The notes under the pieces were generated by a model that was not told the origin of the DNA, ran no database searches, and saw only the letters and a list, made by a program, of their open reading frames with translations. 61,200 nucleotides of DNA, taken from Chloroflexota bacterium (GTDB lineage Bacteria > Chloroflexota > Ktedonobacteria > Ktedonobacterales > JADMIN01). Position numbers and translations under genes: made by a program. Location of the stretch: positions 1 to 61,200 of the forward strand of contig JAKAIY010000003.1 in NCBI GenBank assembly GCA_021814145.1, given 5' to 3'. Shown here one piece after another: positions 34,159-42,811 of this stretch (its first letter is position 1; the number at the start of each line of letters is the position of its first letter).

Positions 34159-34590
34159 CTAGCTGTTGGAAGCGGCGGCGATGGCCGACTTCTTGGCGAG
34201 GTCGCCAGCGAAGCGGTTGACGATCAGGATCACGACAATCGCGATAACCGTGACCGCGACGGCGTAAACGATCTTGACCTCAGTTGGGGTGAGGGTGAAC
34301 GTCCCCACCTTATTGCTCACCAGCCCATTCAGAAGCGCCTGAATGGCGTCGTTCCAGGCAAGGGCGGCGATGAAGCTGAAGGCGGAGGTGACGAGGCTGA
34401 CAATGGTGGCGATGACGACGGTCGTGGCCGCCTGGGCTTCAGCGCGGGCGATGGCCTGCGCCTTCATCAGCTTCTCGACCGCCGCGGTGTCCATCATCCG
34501 GCGCGGGTCGAGATTGCGCGGGTCCACACCCGATGGTATGCCAAAATGCTTCCGCTGCTCGGCCTCTTGGCGCTGCTGGTCGTCGCTCAT
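34159..34590 (-). CDS. DUF5654-like membrane protein
   Basis: A 143-residue protein. The first ~55 residues are charged and helical (MDTAAVEKLMKAQAIARAEA); then come two membrane helices, VVIATIVSLVTSAFSFIAAL with the AWNDAIQALL motif at its end, and VYAVAVTVIAIVVILIV near the C-terminus. The AALAWNDAI motif is that of DUF5654 family proteins, whose role is unknown. A promoter with a perfect TTGACA lies ~115 bp upstream, so this gene and the phosphodiesterase form a unit separate from birA. Confidence 0.7.
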   Translation of the reverse strand: MSDDQQRQEAEQRKHFGIPSGVDPRNLDPRRMMDTAAVEKLMKAQAIARAEAQAATTVVIATIVSLVTSAFSFIAALAWNDAIQALLNGLVSNKVGTFTLTPTEVKIVYAVAVTVIAIVVILIVNRFAGDLAKKSAIAAASNS

Positions 34591-34703
34591 TCCAGACCCT
34601 CCACACTCGTCTTCTGGCGCTTGCCACCGCTCAGCGGCTACCTAAACCGTTTTGTCGCGCTGGCGTCCCCCATCGGCCCAGGCCTGATTGGGGAGCTATA
34701 CGC

Positions 34704-34731
34704 AGTCTACAAGATTCAGGTGGCTTGTCAA
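34704..34731 (-). promoter_or_regulatory. promoter of the DUF5654-phosphodiesterase unit
   Basis: Minus strand TTGACA (34731-34726), a 16-bp spacer and TAGACT (34709-34704). Confidence 0.6.
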
Positions 34732-34765
34732 GGCGCATGGGACGGTCCGCGCGGGGTCGCGCGCG

Positions 34766-35587
34766 TTATTCCACATCGCCCCAGGTGACGGTGAGCAGCT
34801 GCCCGTCATCGAGCCGCAGGAGCAGCGCGCCGTCGCTGTTGACATCCACCGCGAAACCTTCCAGCGCATCAGTCCGCTGGGGCGTCTGGTGGATAGTCGC
34901 GCGGCGCCCGAGGGTGATGAGCCGCGCGCGCCAGCGGTCGCGCACAGCGTTCTGGGCGGCGGGTCCGCCGGTTGAGAGCTGGCGGTAGAGGTCATCGAGG
35001 CGGCTGATTAGCGCGATGGCCAGCGGCTCGCGCGGGATGGGAGCGCCCGCCTCAGCGGCTAGCGTTGTGGCGCGGGCGGCAAGCTCAGGGTCACTCGCGA
35101 GAGAGCCATTGACATTGAGGCCCATGCCCACGACGGCGGCTCCGTCGCCGGTCTCGATGAGAATGCCGCAGACCTTGCGCCCGTTGATCAGGACATCATT
35201 GGGCCACTTGATTCCCACGCGCAGGGGGGTAGTGGCCTCGATGGCTTCGGTAACGGCAAGCGCGCTGGCCATCATCAGATAGTGCGCCGGGAAGGTGGGG
35301 CGCAGAAGCAGCGAGAGGATCAGTTGCTGATTGGGCAGCGGCTTCCAGACGCGGCCAATCCGCCCGCGCCCCGCCGTCTGGTGGTCGGTAACGACAAGCG
35401 CGCCCTCAGCGGCTCCGGCGCGCGCCAGGGCGCTGGCGTAGGTGTTAGTGGAGTCCACGGCAGGGAAGTAGATGAGCGGGTTACCAAGGGCGAGACCGCT
35501 CAGCCCGTGGCGCAGCTCATCTACGCGGAGCGGGGCGTCATCGCTGGCGCCGGCAGCGCCCGCGTTGGGTGGATCGGGCCGGGACAT
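34766..35587 (-). CDS. birA: biotin-[acetyl-CoA carboxylase] ligase
   Basis: A 273-residue biotin protein ligase: STNTYA, TAGRGRIGRVWKPLPNQQL (biotin/ATP loop GRGRxxR), IKWPNDVLINGRKVCGILIE (Lys and Asp of the active site) and GMGLNVNG. A small C-terminal SH3-like domain follows. There is no N-terminal DNA-binding domain, so it is the non-repressor class and biotinylates the carboxyl carrier protein only. GGAGG lies 6 nt before the ATG at 35587. The leader ahead of it is structured and has its own terminator, so birA may be controlled by attenuation. Confidence 0.93.
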   Translation of the reverse strand: MSRPDPPNAGAAGASDDAPLRVDELRHGLSGLALGNPLIYFPAVDSTNTYASALARAGAAEGALVVTDHQTAGRGRIGRVWKPLPNQQLILSLLLRPTFPAHYLMMASALAVTEAIEATTPLRVGIKWPNDVLINGRKVCGILIETGDGAAVVGMGLNVNGSLASDPELAARATTLAAEAGAPIPREPLAIALISRLDDLYRQLSTGGPAAQNAVRDRWRARLITLGRRATIHQTPQRTDALEGFAVDVNSDGALLLRLDDGQLLTVTWGDVE

Positions 35588-35630
35588 GTGGAGCCTCCAC
35601 GCGGGGATAGGAGTGAGACAGCTCAGGATG

Positions 35631-35670
35631 AAAAAAAGCCGGGGCGATAGCCACCCGGCCATCACCCCGG
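35631..35670 (-). terminator. intrinsic terminator between the leader RNA and birA
   Basis: On the minus strand a 12-bp stem (CCGGGGTGATGG with CTATCGCCCCGG, two G-U pairs), an 8-nt loop, then C and seven T at 35637-35631. It lies 43 bp before the birA ATG. Confidence 0.88.
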
Positions 35671-35770
35671 TCGAACCGCGCGGGCGGGATACTCTCCCAC
35701 CAAAGCGAGCGGTTAATCCGCACCCGGCGCAAGCGCCGGTCGAGGATGTGGGATACTTGCGACGCCTCCA

Positions 35771-35882
35771 CGAAAGGAGGTGATGTCACTAGCGGACCCG
35801 CTCCCTCGGAGAATCGGTGCGGAGAGCAGTCAAACCGCCTGCGCGGCTGGAACATTCACTCACTGCACATCACCTCCTTTCG
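35771..35882. repeat. 16-bp inverted repeat carrying SD and anti-SD sequences
   Basis: CGAAAGGAGGTGATGT (35771-35786) and ACATCACCTCCTTTCG (35867-35882) are perfect complements with an 80-nt interval. Confidence 0.9.
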
Positions 35883-35891
35883 TTGGCTAGG

Positions 35892-35921
35892 ATGATAGCA
35901 CGCGACGCAAAGGCGCGTCAA
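35892..35921 (-). promoter_or_regulatory. promoter of the birA leader RNA
   Basis: Minus strand TTGACG (35921-35916), an 18-bp spacer and TATCAT (35897-35892) with an upstream TGC (extended -10). The rest of the DNA up to 36173 holds no gene that I can see. Confidence 0.75.
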
Positions 35922-36173
35922 GCGGCGCGAGCGATTGACCCAGGGGCGGCGTCAACGCCAGGTGGGCGCGGCGGCTGGCGGCTAAACCCGCGCCTCAAGG
36001 GCCACACAGCCCGCAGGCCTGCCTTCATGGACCGCATTTTGCGAGTGATGGGGCGCCAGGGCATATAAATTTGGGGGCAAACAGGCGCGCCAATAAGGAA
36101 ATCGTCCGGCTCCTGATACGATGCGACGCCTCACTGACCATCCCAGCTTCTTCGCGCGGTTTGGAAACGCCTG

Positions 36174-36202
36174 TTGACAAACTAATGACAATAGTTTATA
36201 AC
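36174..36202 (+). promoter_or_regulatory. promoter of the hydrolase-TetR operon
   Basis: TTGACA (36174-36179), a 17-bp spacer and TATAAC (36197-36202), the closest match to the sigma-70 consensus in the window. Confidence 0.85.
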
Positions 36203-36215
36203 TACTGATGTTAGT
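36181..36215. promoter_or_regulatory. palindromic operator covering the promoter
   Basis: A 35-bp imperfect dyad: outer arms ACTAA/TTAGT, inner ATAGTT/AACTA, centred on TTATA. It overlaps the spacer and -10 of the promoter and is AT-rich, unlike the flanks. The TetR gene at 37106 is the likely ligand. Confidence 0.7.
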
Positions 36216-36246
36216 AATGAGCGCGAGAGCGCGGCAGGAGGAGACA

Positions 36247-37116
36247 ATGGTGGAAACGCGGTATCTGACGCTCCCAGAGGGACGCGTCGCGTACGATGAC
36301 CAGGGGGCCGGGCCGGTTGTGATCTGCATGCCAGGAATTGGCGACATACGGGCGGAATATCGCCTGCTCACGCCACAGCTGCTCGCGGCGGGCTTCCGGG
36401 TCGTGACGATGGACCCACGCGGGCAGGGGGAGACCAGCGCCCGCTGGCCCGACTATTCCGTCGCGGCGATCGCGGGGGACGCGCTGGCGCTGGCGCGTGA
36501 GCTGCGCGCGGGTCCAGTGTATCTGATAGGGAATTCACGCGCGGGCGGCGTGGCGGCGTGGGCCGCCGCCGAGGCCCCGGAGCTGGTGGCGGGCGTCGTG
36601 ATGATCGCGCCTTTCGCGCGCGACAGCGCCACGCCGCGCTGGCAGGCGCGCCTGCTCCATCTGGGCATGTACACGCCACTCTTCAGCGGGCCGTGGGGGC
36701 CAGTGGTGTGGCGGCGCTACATGGCGACGCTTTATCCAACCGGCAAGCCAGACGATCTCGCGCCTTATCTGGCGCGCGTCGAGGCGACCATGCGCGAGCC
36801 GGGACGCATGCGCGCGCTGCTGGCGATATTCGCGCCCGCGGAAGTCTCGTATAATGAGCGCTTGAGCCGTGTAACCGCGCCCTCGCTTATTATCTTCGGG
36901 ACGAATGACCGGGACTTCGCTGAGCCAGAGACGGAGGCGCGCGCACTGGCCAGCGCGCTGGGTGGGCCTACGCGCGTAGAGTTGATCGCAGGCGCTGGCC
37001 ACTATCCACACGCTGAGATGGCTGAGCGAACAGGGGCGCTGATTACCGCGTTCCTCAAGGAGTTGCGCGATCAGCGGCGCGCGGCGAGCGCGACGGAGGT
37101 GGCGTATGGCGCTTGA
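36247..37116 (+). CDS. alpha/beta hydrolase
   Basis: A 289-residue alpha/beta-hydrolase: oxyanion region CMPGIGDIRAEY, MDPRGQGETSA, nucleophile elbow GNSRAGG (Ser), acid in FGTNDRDFAEPE and His in GAGHYPHAE. It would be a soluble esterase-, lactonase- or dehalogenase-like enzyme of unknown substrate. AGGAGG lies 6 nt before the ATG at 36247, which overrides an in-frame ATG 39 nt earlier that lies next to the promoter. Its last 11 nt overlap the TetR gene, so a regulator-enzyme pair is formed. Confidence 0.9.
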   Translation: MVETRYLTLPEGRVAYDDQGAGPVVICMPGIGDIRAEYRLLTPQLLAAGFRVVTMDPRGQGETSARWPDYSVAAIAGDALALARELRAGPVYLIGNSRAGGVAAWAAAEAPELVAGVVMIAPFARDSATPRWQARLLHLGMYTPLFSGPWGPVVWRRYMATLYPTGKPDDLAPYLARVEATMREPGRMRALLAIFAPAEVSYNERLSRVTAPSLIIFGTNDRDFAEPETEARALASALGGPTRVELIAGAGHYPHAEMAERTGALITAFLKELRDQRRAASATEVAYGA

Positions 37117-37759
37117 GGCGCCGGATGACTCATCCCGCGCGGAGAATGGCTCTTCCGCGCCGGACGAGCGACGGCGGCGGGCTGGGCTTGACGACCGGGT
37201 CATCCTGCGCGCGGCGGGCGAGATCGCTGACCGCGAGGGGCTGGAGCGGCTGAGCCTGGCGCGGCTGGCGGAGCGGCTGGGGGTGCGCCCGCCATCGCTC
37301 TACAATCACATCGCGGGCCTGGACGGCGTGCGGCGCGGGCTGGCGCTGGAGGGCGCGCGCGCGCTGGCCGGGCGGCTGGCGCGCGCGGCGGTTGGCAAGC
37401 CGGGGCCGGATGGCGTTCGCGCGATTGGGATGGCGTATCGCGCCTACGCCCGCGAGCATCCCGGCCTCTACGCCGCGTTGCAGCGCGCCCCAGCGCCGGA
37501 TGACGCCGCGATGATCGCCGCCGCCGCGGATATCATCGCCATCCTGCGCGCCGCGCTGGCTCCCTGGCGCCTGGATGAAGTGGCGCAGGTCCACGCCATT
37601 CGCGCGCTGCGCAGCCTGGCGCACGGCTTTGTCTCACTGGAGGCTGCTGGCGGATTCGGCATGCCGTATGACCTGGAGGAAAGCTACGACTACGCGCTGG
37701 AACTGTTCATCAGGGGGCTGCCGGGCGGCGGAGGGCTCACCACAAGCGTGAGCGCGTGA
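37106..37759 (+). CDS. TetR family regulator (WHG-domain type)
   Basis: A 217-residue TetR protein. The N-terminal DNA-binding part is ILRAAGEIADREGLERLSLA, then RLAERLGVRPPSLYNHIAGL; the C-terminal part, AYRAYAREHPGLYAAL and the ALRSLAHGFVSLEAAGGFG motif, is that of the TetR_C_33/WHG group. It probably represses the promoter at 36174 through the AT-rich dyad and so controls its own operon. It overlaps the hydrolase gene by 11 nt. Its ligand may be the hydrolase substrate. Confidence 0.88.
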   Translation: MALEAPDDSSRAENGSSAPDERRRRAGLDDRVILRAAGEIADREGLERLSLARLAERLGVRPPSLYNHIAGLDGVRRGLALEGARALAGRLARAAVGKPGPDGVRAIGMAYRAYAREHPGLYAALQRAPAPDDAAMIAAAADIIAILRAALAPWRLDEVAQVHAIRALRSLAHGFVSLEAAGGFGMPYDLEESYDYALELFIRGLPGGGGLTTSVSA

Positions 37760-38256
37760 CAGGCGTGAACAGGGCCTTTCGATAGTTGACCGGTCGGTGT
37801 GACTGGCCGCGTGAGGGCAGCAGCGATCGGGGCAGGCTTGTAACACACCTTTAGAAAAACCTGAGCGAGGTACCCGCCGAGCGGTTCGCCTGACCCGCGA
37901 TTGGCGGGCCGTCTGGTGGCAGGAGAGACACGAGATAATCCCTCCCATGCCCGCTCCTTTACCATCTGACCGCCATCTTAGTCACTCCCGCGGCGGCTAT
38001 GCTATACTGGCGGCAAGTCATGTGGCCGCGTATTCCCCGGCGCGACGACCATCGCCCAAAGCTCCCGCTTGCGTTGGCGTGAGCATGAGGTGTGACGTAT
38101 GCTCCTGGTGCGCGGTCGCGCGATGCGCCTGGGATGCGCCCGGTGGGTGTGGCGCGGGGAGACGCACAAGAAGAATCAGCTCCCGCCAGGCGCGATGGCT
38201 GTTCTCCGCATGAAGCCGCCGCGAGACCGCGAGACTACGATAAGAGGGAGCAGCGC
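37760..38256. other. intergenic stretch with an extended -10 promoter
   Basis: TGCTATACT at 38000-38008 is an extended -10 without a good -35, about 250 bp before the large TPR gene. GACCGGTC (37788-37795), inside TTGACCGGTCGG, is a small palindrome of TetR-operator type just after the TetR stop. I see no gene in the remainder. Confidence 0.5.
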
Positions 38257-41200
38257 ATGGGCAGATATTCATCCGGCGATGACTGGGATCCCGGCTGGGA
38301 AGATGACCGGGAGGAGCAGGGAAGCCGGGGCTCGTCGCCAGATAACGCCCGGCGCTCGCGCGCGCGCATGAGCGCGTCTCAAATCAATTCGGCGCTGCGC
38401 GAGGCGCAGCAGCTCCAGCAGGAAGAGCGGATCGGCGAGGCGGTCGCGATCTGTGAGGAACTGCTGGAGAGCGGTGTAGACCGCTCGGATGTGCATTACT
38501 TTCTCGGCTGGCTTTATCAGGAAGCGGACCGCTGGGAAGACGCGGCGAGCCAGTTCGAGCGCCTGCTCGACGATCCGGAATATTCGCTGTCGTGCTTTTA
38601 CGCGCTGGGCCAGTGCGCCCGGGCGCTGGGCGAGATCGCCGAGGCGGCGCAGTACTTCGACCAGGCGGTGGACCGGGTGAATCTGGACGCCCTGGAGCAG
38701 AATGAGTCTGATCAGCTGCTCCAGCTCTGCCAGGAAGCGGCTGAGGCGCACCGCGATATGAATGATATCGAGGGCGCGCAGACGATCTTCTCGGCGCTGC
38801 TGGGATATCTGCGCAGCCAGGGATGGCAGCGGCAGGTGAGCGAAGTGGAGCGGATGCAGCGCGAGACGCTCGGCTCCACGCCTCCCGCTCCGCGCCGCAA
38901 CCGCACGACGGGCTCGGTTGCGCGCCAGTTCAGCGAGGGCATTCCGCGGCGGCAGGCGGCCAGTGAGATGGGCGGAACGGGTGGCCCGGCGGGCGCGGCG
39001 AATCTGATGAGCGCCTCGCGCCCTGGCAGCGCGCCAGAAATCCCCCCCACGCCCGCCAGCGCCCCTGCCTGGGAGGGTGTGGGAGATGGCGCGGGAATGG
39101 GGACGGGCGGTATAGCCCCTGCTCAGGCCGCGCCGGAGCCGCCCGTCGCGCCCGCCACGCCAGTGACCCCGCCACCGGCGACCCCGGTGACGCCTGTCGC
39201 TCCTGCCATGCCCGCCGCGCCGTCGCCTGATATGACCGATCCGTTCGGCATGGGCGCCGGCATGATGACTGGCGGCATGGGCGCCGGCATGATGACTGGC
39301 GGCATGGGCGGCGCGTTTGGCGACGATAACGGGCTGGCGCGGGTGCTGGGCGCTCCGCCACCCTACGGCGGGGCTGCGCGGCCCGTGATTACCGGCGGGA
39401 TGATCAACGACCTCACGGGCGCGGCGCCAGGCGACCAGCTGGCGCAGATCATGACGAGCATCGCCGGGCCACAGGCGGGACTGCGGGCCAGCCTGGAGTT
39501 CCTCGCTCCCGCCCAACGCGCGCAGGTGACGCACAGCATCCAGGAGATCCAGAACTTCATCGGCCACGGGCTGCTGACGGCGGCGGTCGAGGAGTGCATG
39601 CGCGTCATGGAGCTCGCGCCGCAGTACCTCGATATCCATGTGCTGCTGGGTGAAATCTACGTCCGGCAAGGCAAGATCGAGCAGGCGGTCGCCAAGTATG
39701 TGATCCTGGCCGAGCAGTATCTGCTCTCAGGCCGGGTGGATGACGCCATCGCCACCTACCGCCGTATCCTGCAGCTGGAGCCGAACAACCTGCCGTACCG
39801 CGTGAAGCTGATCGAGCAGCTCTCGCGTCAGGGGCGGCTGGAGGAGGCGCTGAACGAGCGCATGGCCGCGGCGGAGGCGTATCTGCGCGCGGGCCACGCC
39901 GAACGGGCGGCGCAGGAGTACGAGCAGGCGCTGCTGGCCTGGCCAGCGAACATCCAGGTGCGGCTGTCTTACGCCAACGCGCTGATGAAGGCTGGGCGCG
40001 CTGTCCAGGCGGTCGCGGAATACCAGCGCATCCTGCAGACTGATCCCGGTGTGACGATGGCGCTGGCCCGCTGGCAGATCGCGCTGGCGACGGGCGTGGG
40101 TATCTCGCCAGGGATGAGCGCGCCGGGGGCCGGCACAGGCAAGATGGCGACGCTGGAGACGCTGGGGCGCCTGCTGCGGGCGCTGCGGGCGGAGAATTTC
40201 CGCGGCTACGATGAGATCGTCCGCGAGTATGTGATGGCGCTGGACCAGAACCTGGGCAACGCCGATCTGCGCTACGCGCTGGGCGAGATTCACCTGGCCG
40301 CCGGACGGCAGCAGGAGGCGGCGACGGCCTTCCAGCAGATTGTTTCGGCGCCGGGATACGAGGTTCTGGCGCGCTACGCCCTGGGGCAGGTATACCTGCT
40401 GGCGGGCGAGCAGGTGGGCGCGGCGCAGGCGGTGCGCGAGCTGGAGGAGGCGGCGGCGGTCGTGCGGCGGTCGCCGCCAGAGCCGGTGGTGTGGGCGGCG
40501 CGCCCGCGCTCGGATAGCGAGGAGCGGCTGGCGCCAGAGATCGAGATTTCGACACTGCTGGCGCGGGCCTACCAGCTTTCGGGCCAGGTGGCGAAGATGC
40601 AGTCGGCGCTGGAATCGGTCAGCCAGAACCGCACGCGCAGCGACGAGATATACACCCTGATCGCCGAAGTGGCGGCGCGGCGGCCTGACCGCGCGGGCCA
40701 GCTCCAGGAGTACGCCCAGATTGTGCGGCAGTTCCGCGCCAACCGGCAGGTGGAGAACGCGGTGCTGATCCTGCGCGAGATGCAGCGGCTCGCCCCCGAT
40801 GACCCCGCCGTGCGCAGCGAGCTGGCGGACATTCAACTGAGCCGGGGCCAGCTGGACGAGGGCGCGTCTGAGCTGCGGGCGCTGGCGGATATCTATATCC
40901 GCCGGGGCGCGCTGGCCGAGGCGTCGCAGGTCTACCAGCGGCTGGCCGAAATCGCCTGGGACTCGGGCAGCCACGAGGAGGCGCTGGGCCAGCTCCGTCA
41001 GGCGATCCAGTTCGCCACGGAGGATATGGCGCTGCGGCATCAGTTCGTCCAGTATTGCCTGGAGATGGGGCGCGGCGCTGACGCCGTGGAGCAACAGACG
41101 GTCATCGCGCGCTACTACTTCGCCAGCCGCCAGTCGCGCGAGGCGGTCGCCGCGCTCCAGCAGCTGATCGCGATGGACAAGACGAATTTCGAGGCGTACG

Positions 41201-41343
41201 ACCTGCTTGGCCAGACGTACTACTCCGTTGGCGAATACGAGCAGGCGGCGCGCGTCTATCGCAACCTCGCCCGCGTGGACCCCACCAACCAGCTTGCCCG
41301 CGTGCGCCTGCAGGAGCTGGCGTCGGTCCGCTCGCAGATGTAG
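38257..41343 (+). CDS. large TPR protein with a Pro/Gly/Met-rich middle
   Basis: A 1028-residue protein. The first ~40 residues are charged. About residues 45-210 are TPR-like helices (AICEELLESGVDRSDVHYFL and so on). About 210-400 is a disordered linker rich in Ala, Pro, Gly and Met, with a MGAGMMTGG duplication. From about 430 to the end there are some 15 TPR units (YLDIHVLLGEIYVRQGKIEQ, YDLLGQTYYSVGEYEQAARV). There is no signal peptide or membrane helix, so it is a cytoplasmic scaffold. The ATG at 38257 has GGGAG 8 nt upstream. It stands alone with a divergent or convergent gene on each side. Its partners are unknown. Confidence 0.85.
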   Translation: MGRYSSGDDWDPGWEDDREEQGSRGSSPDNARRSRARMSASQINSALREAQQLQQEERIGEAVAICEELLESGVDRSDVHYFLGWLYQEADRWEDAASQFERLLDDPEYSLSCFYALGQCARALGEIAEAAQYFDQAVDRVNLDALEQNESDQLLQLCQEAAEAHRDMNDIEGAQTIFSALLGYLRSQGWQRQVSEVERMQRETLGSTPPAPRRNRTTGSVARQFSEGIPRRQAASEMGGTGGPAGAANLMSASRPGSAPEIPPTPASAPAWEGVGDGAGMGTGGIAPAQAAPEPPVAPATPVTPPPATPVTPVAPAMPAAPSPDMTDPFGMGAGMMTGGMGAGMMTGGMGGAFGDDNGLARVLGAPPPYGGAARPVITGGMINDLTGAAPGDQLAQIMTSIAGPQAGLRASLEFLAPAQRAQVTHSIQEIQNFIGHGLLTAAVEECMRVMELAPQYLDIHVLLGEIYVRQGKIEQAVAKYVILAEQYLLSGRVDDAIATYRRILQLEPNNLPYRVKLIEQLSRQGRLEEALNERMAAAEAYLRAGHAERAAQEYEQALLAWPANIQVRLSYANALMKAGRAVQAVAEYQRILQTDPGVTMALARWQIALATGVGISPGMSAPGAGTGKMATLETLGRLLRALRAENFRGYDEIVREYVMALDQNLGNADLRYALGEIHLAAGRQQEAATAFQQIVSAPGYEVLARYALGQVYLLAGEQVGAAQAVRELEEAAAVVRRSPPEPVVWAARPRSDSEERLAPEIEISTLLARAYQLSGQVAKMQSALESVSQNRTRSDEIYTLIAEVAARRPDRAGQLQEYAQIVRQFRANRQVENAVLILREMQRLAPDDPAVRSELADIQLSRGQLDEGASELRALADIYIRRGALAEASQVYQRLAEIAWDSGSHEEALGQLRQAIQFATEDMALRHQFVQYCLEMGRGADAVEQQTVIARYYFASRQSREAVAALQQLIAMDKTNFEAYDLLGQTYYSVGEYEQAARVYRNLARVDPTNQLARVRLQELASVRSQM
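39250..39303. repeat. two perfect 27-bp tandem units in the TPR gene
   Basis: Two identical 27-bp units, each beginning ATGGGCGCCGGCATGATG, followed by a partial third. They encode MGAGMMTGG twice in the linker. Confidence 0.9.
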
Positions 41344-41400
41344 CGCGGGCGGACCGTATGGCCGGCTGGCCCTGCGCCGCGCCCGCAGGCACCTGGCCGG

Positions 41401-42351
41401 CTAATACGCGACGAAGGTGTACGTGCCGGAGTAGGTCTTGCCGTTGATGGTGGTGGTAGCGGTGAGGAAGACCGGTGTCCCCTGCCCCGCGCCGTATCGT
41501 AGCTGGGCGGAGGCCATGCCATAGGCGTTGGTGGTCAGCGGACCCAGGCGCGGCCCGCTGCCGCCACCCACTTGCGTCTGGATGTAGACACGGGCCTGGG
41601 CGACCGGCTCGGTGTTATCGGAGACGCGGACGAAGACGGTGACAGAGCCGCCAGCGGGCATGGTATTGGAAGTCCACACGCCAACGGTATAGGTCATGGG
41701 GCCAGGAGTGGGGGAGCCGTCGCTATTGTTGAGCGGCGAAATGATGACGCTGCCCGGCGTGGACTCCTGCTGGGTGGTGTTGACGGCGGCGGCGCTGGCG
41801 AAGACACTGGAAACTTGCCGGGCGACGGAGATGCCCAGGTTGCCCACGATGACGGCGATGATGACGCCGGCCACCAGGAGCGCCACCGGAACCGCGCGCC
41901 GCCGCCAGTAGCCAGGTCGCCGCGCGCGCTCGCGCCAGTGGAACGGCATGGCGTCCGCCAGCCAGTTATGGATGCGCTCGTAGGTATTCGGTTCGATGAG
42001 CCAGGAGGCCAGCAAGCGCACCGGGTCCGTCTCAGAGCTGACCGGGCGCTCTGGCCTGGTCTTTGTTGACGTGTCCTTTGGCGGCCTGGGCTGCGAGGCG
42101 CGCGGCGTGGGAGGCTCCTCAGGCGCGCGGGGCGCGGAGCCAGCGGACATGCGCGACGCCTCGGGGCTGGCGGTCGCTTCTGAGCGGATGCTGTTCAATC
42201 GCTCATCGAGCGGAGCGTTGAATTGCCGCTGGCTCGATCCGCCGCGTGGCCGTTGCTGGGAACGCTTGCCGCGGGATCTGTTTCCTCCGCTCTGACCGGA
42301 CTTCCTTGCGCTGGCGCGTTGACCGCGCGGACCAGAACTTCGGGGTTCCAC
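41401..42351 (-). CDS. membrane-anchored protein with an Ig-like C-terminal domain
   Basis: A 316-residue protein. Residues 1-~145 are basic, Ser/Pro/Arg-rich and cytoplasmic, with a helical part near WLIEPNTYERIHNWLADAMP. A single membrane helix, VPVALLVAGVIIAVIVGNLG, follows an RRR cluster. The exported part (about residues 200-316) is beta-rich: VGVWTSNTMPAGGSVTVFVR, AYGMASAQLRYG, LTATTTINGKTYSGTYTFV, resembling bacterial Ig-like (Big_1-type) folds. A surface adhesin or structural role is possible. The GTG start has GGAGG 7 nt upstream. It converges with the TPR gene. Confidence 0.75.
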   Translation of the reverse strand: MEPRSSGPRGQRASARKSGQSGGNRSRGKRSQQRPRGGSSQRQFNAPLDERLNSIRSEATASPEASRMSAGSAPRAPEEPPTPRASQPRPPKDTSTKTRPERPVSSETDPVRLLASWLIEPNTYERIHNWLADAMPFHWRERARRPGYWRRRAVPVALLVAGVIIAVIVGNLGISVARQVSSVFASAAAVNTTQQESTPGSVIISPLNNSDGSPTPGPMTYTVGVWTSNTMPAGGSVTVFVRVSDNTEPVAQARVYIQTQVGGGSGPRLGPLTTNAYGMASAQLRYGAGQGTPVFLTATTTINGKTYSGTYTFVAY

Positions 42352-42811
42352 TGGGTGGCCTCCAGGAGGAATATTGAGAAGCCCGGCGCGCCAGGTAGCT
42401 AGCGCGCGAGCGCGAACAGTGATCGCTTGACAGGTAGATGGATCGCGCTGGCGAAACCGAAGCCTGCCTGGCGCGGACTGGATGCGCCGGCGCCGCGCGA
42501 GGCTGGATCATCCCTCTGGCTCATTGAAAGGGAAGCGCCGCGGCCATTGCGGCGCCGGGGCTGGACACCAGCAAACGCCTGCTGGCGTCGTGGTGATGGC
42601 TGGTCGTAGAAGCGGGCGGACTCAGGCGCGCGGCCTGACCTGAGGGGGCGGCGATTTCCCCTCGCTCGCTCCATTCCTCCCTCATCATGTTACGCGTTCG
42701 GGCCGGTTATGGTCACAGCCAGCCCGAGAGGCCCACATCGCGCTCCGTCGCGCTTCGCCAGCGACTCGCAGGCAGCGGTTCTTCGCGCGGGAGCGTCCCC
42801 GCGGACGCGGT
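42352..42811. other. 460-bp stretch without a convincing gene
   Basis: Only Arg/Pro-rich short frames are open on either strand. A 91-codon minus-strand frame at 42674 has GGGAGG just 2 nt before its ATG, too close to be used. I see hairpin-prone GC repeats but no strong promoter or terminator. Confidence 0.4.

Larger units (their letters stand above)
35631..35888 (-). ncRNA. structured leader RNA or free small RNA upstream of birA
   Basis: A transcript from the promoter at 35921-35892 would start at about 35884-35888 and end at the terminator, 250-258 nt. In order it shows: a 16-bp perfect outer stem close to the 5' end (35882-35867 with 35786-35771) closing an 80-nt domain; a CCGGCGC-TT-GCGCCGG hairpin (about 35738-35723); a GGUGGGA/UCCCGCC hairpin (about 35702-35684); and the terminator. 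The 5' arm contains AAAGGAGGUGAU, a full Shine-Dalgarno match, and the 3' arm copies the 16S rRNA tail (ATCACCTCCTTTC). I see no T-box (UGGNACC) nor the core of a riboswitch class I know. It may attenuate birA or act alone. Confidence 0.55.

Noticed and set aside
35631..35888. T-box leader ahead of birA
   Set aside because: A long 5' stem and a terminator fit, but the T-box core (UGGNACCGCG) and a specifier loop are not found; the closest match (TGGCTATCGC) lies inside the terminator hairpin itself.
37788..37795. TetR operator GACCGGTC after the TetR gene
   Set aside because: Only 8 bp, downstream of its gene and not on a promoter that I can define.
42399..42674. 91-codon minus-strand frame
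   Set aside because: Arg/Ser-rich composition, ribosome site only 2 nt from the ATG, no domain.
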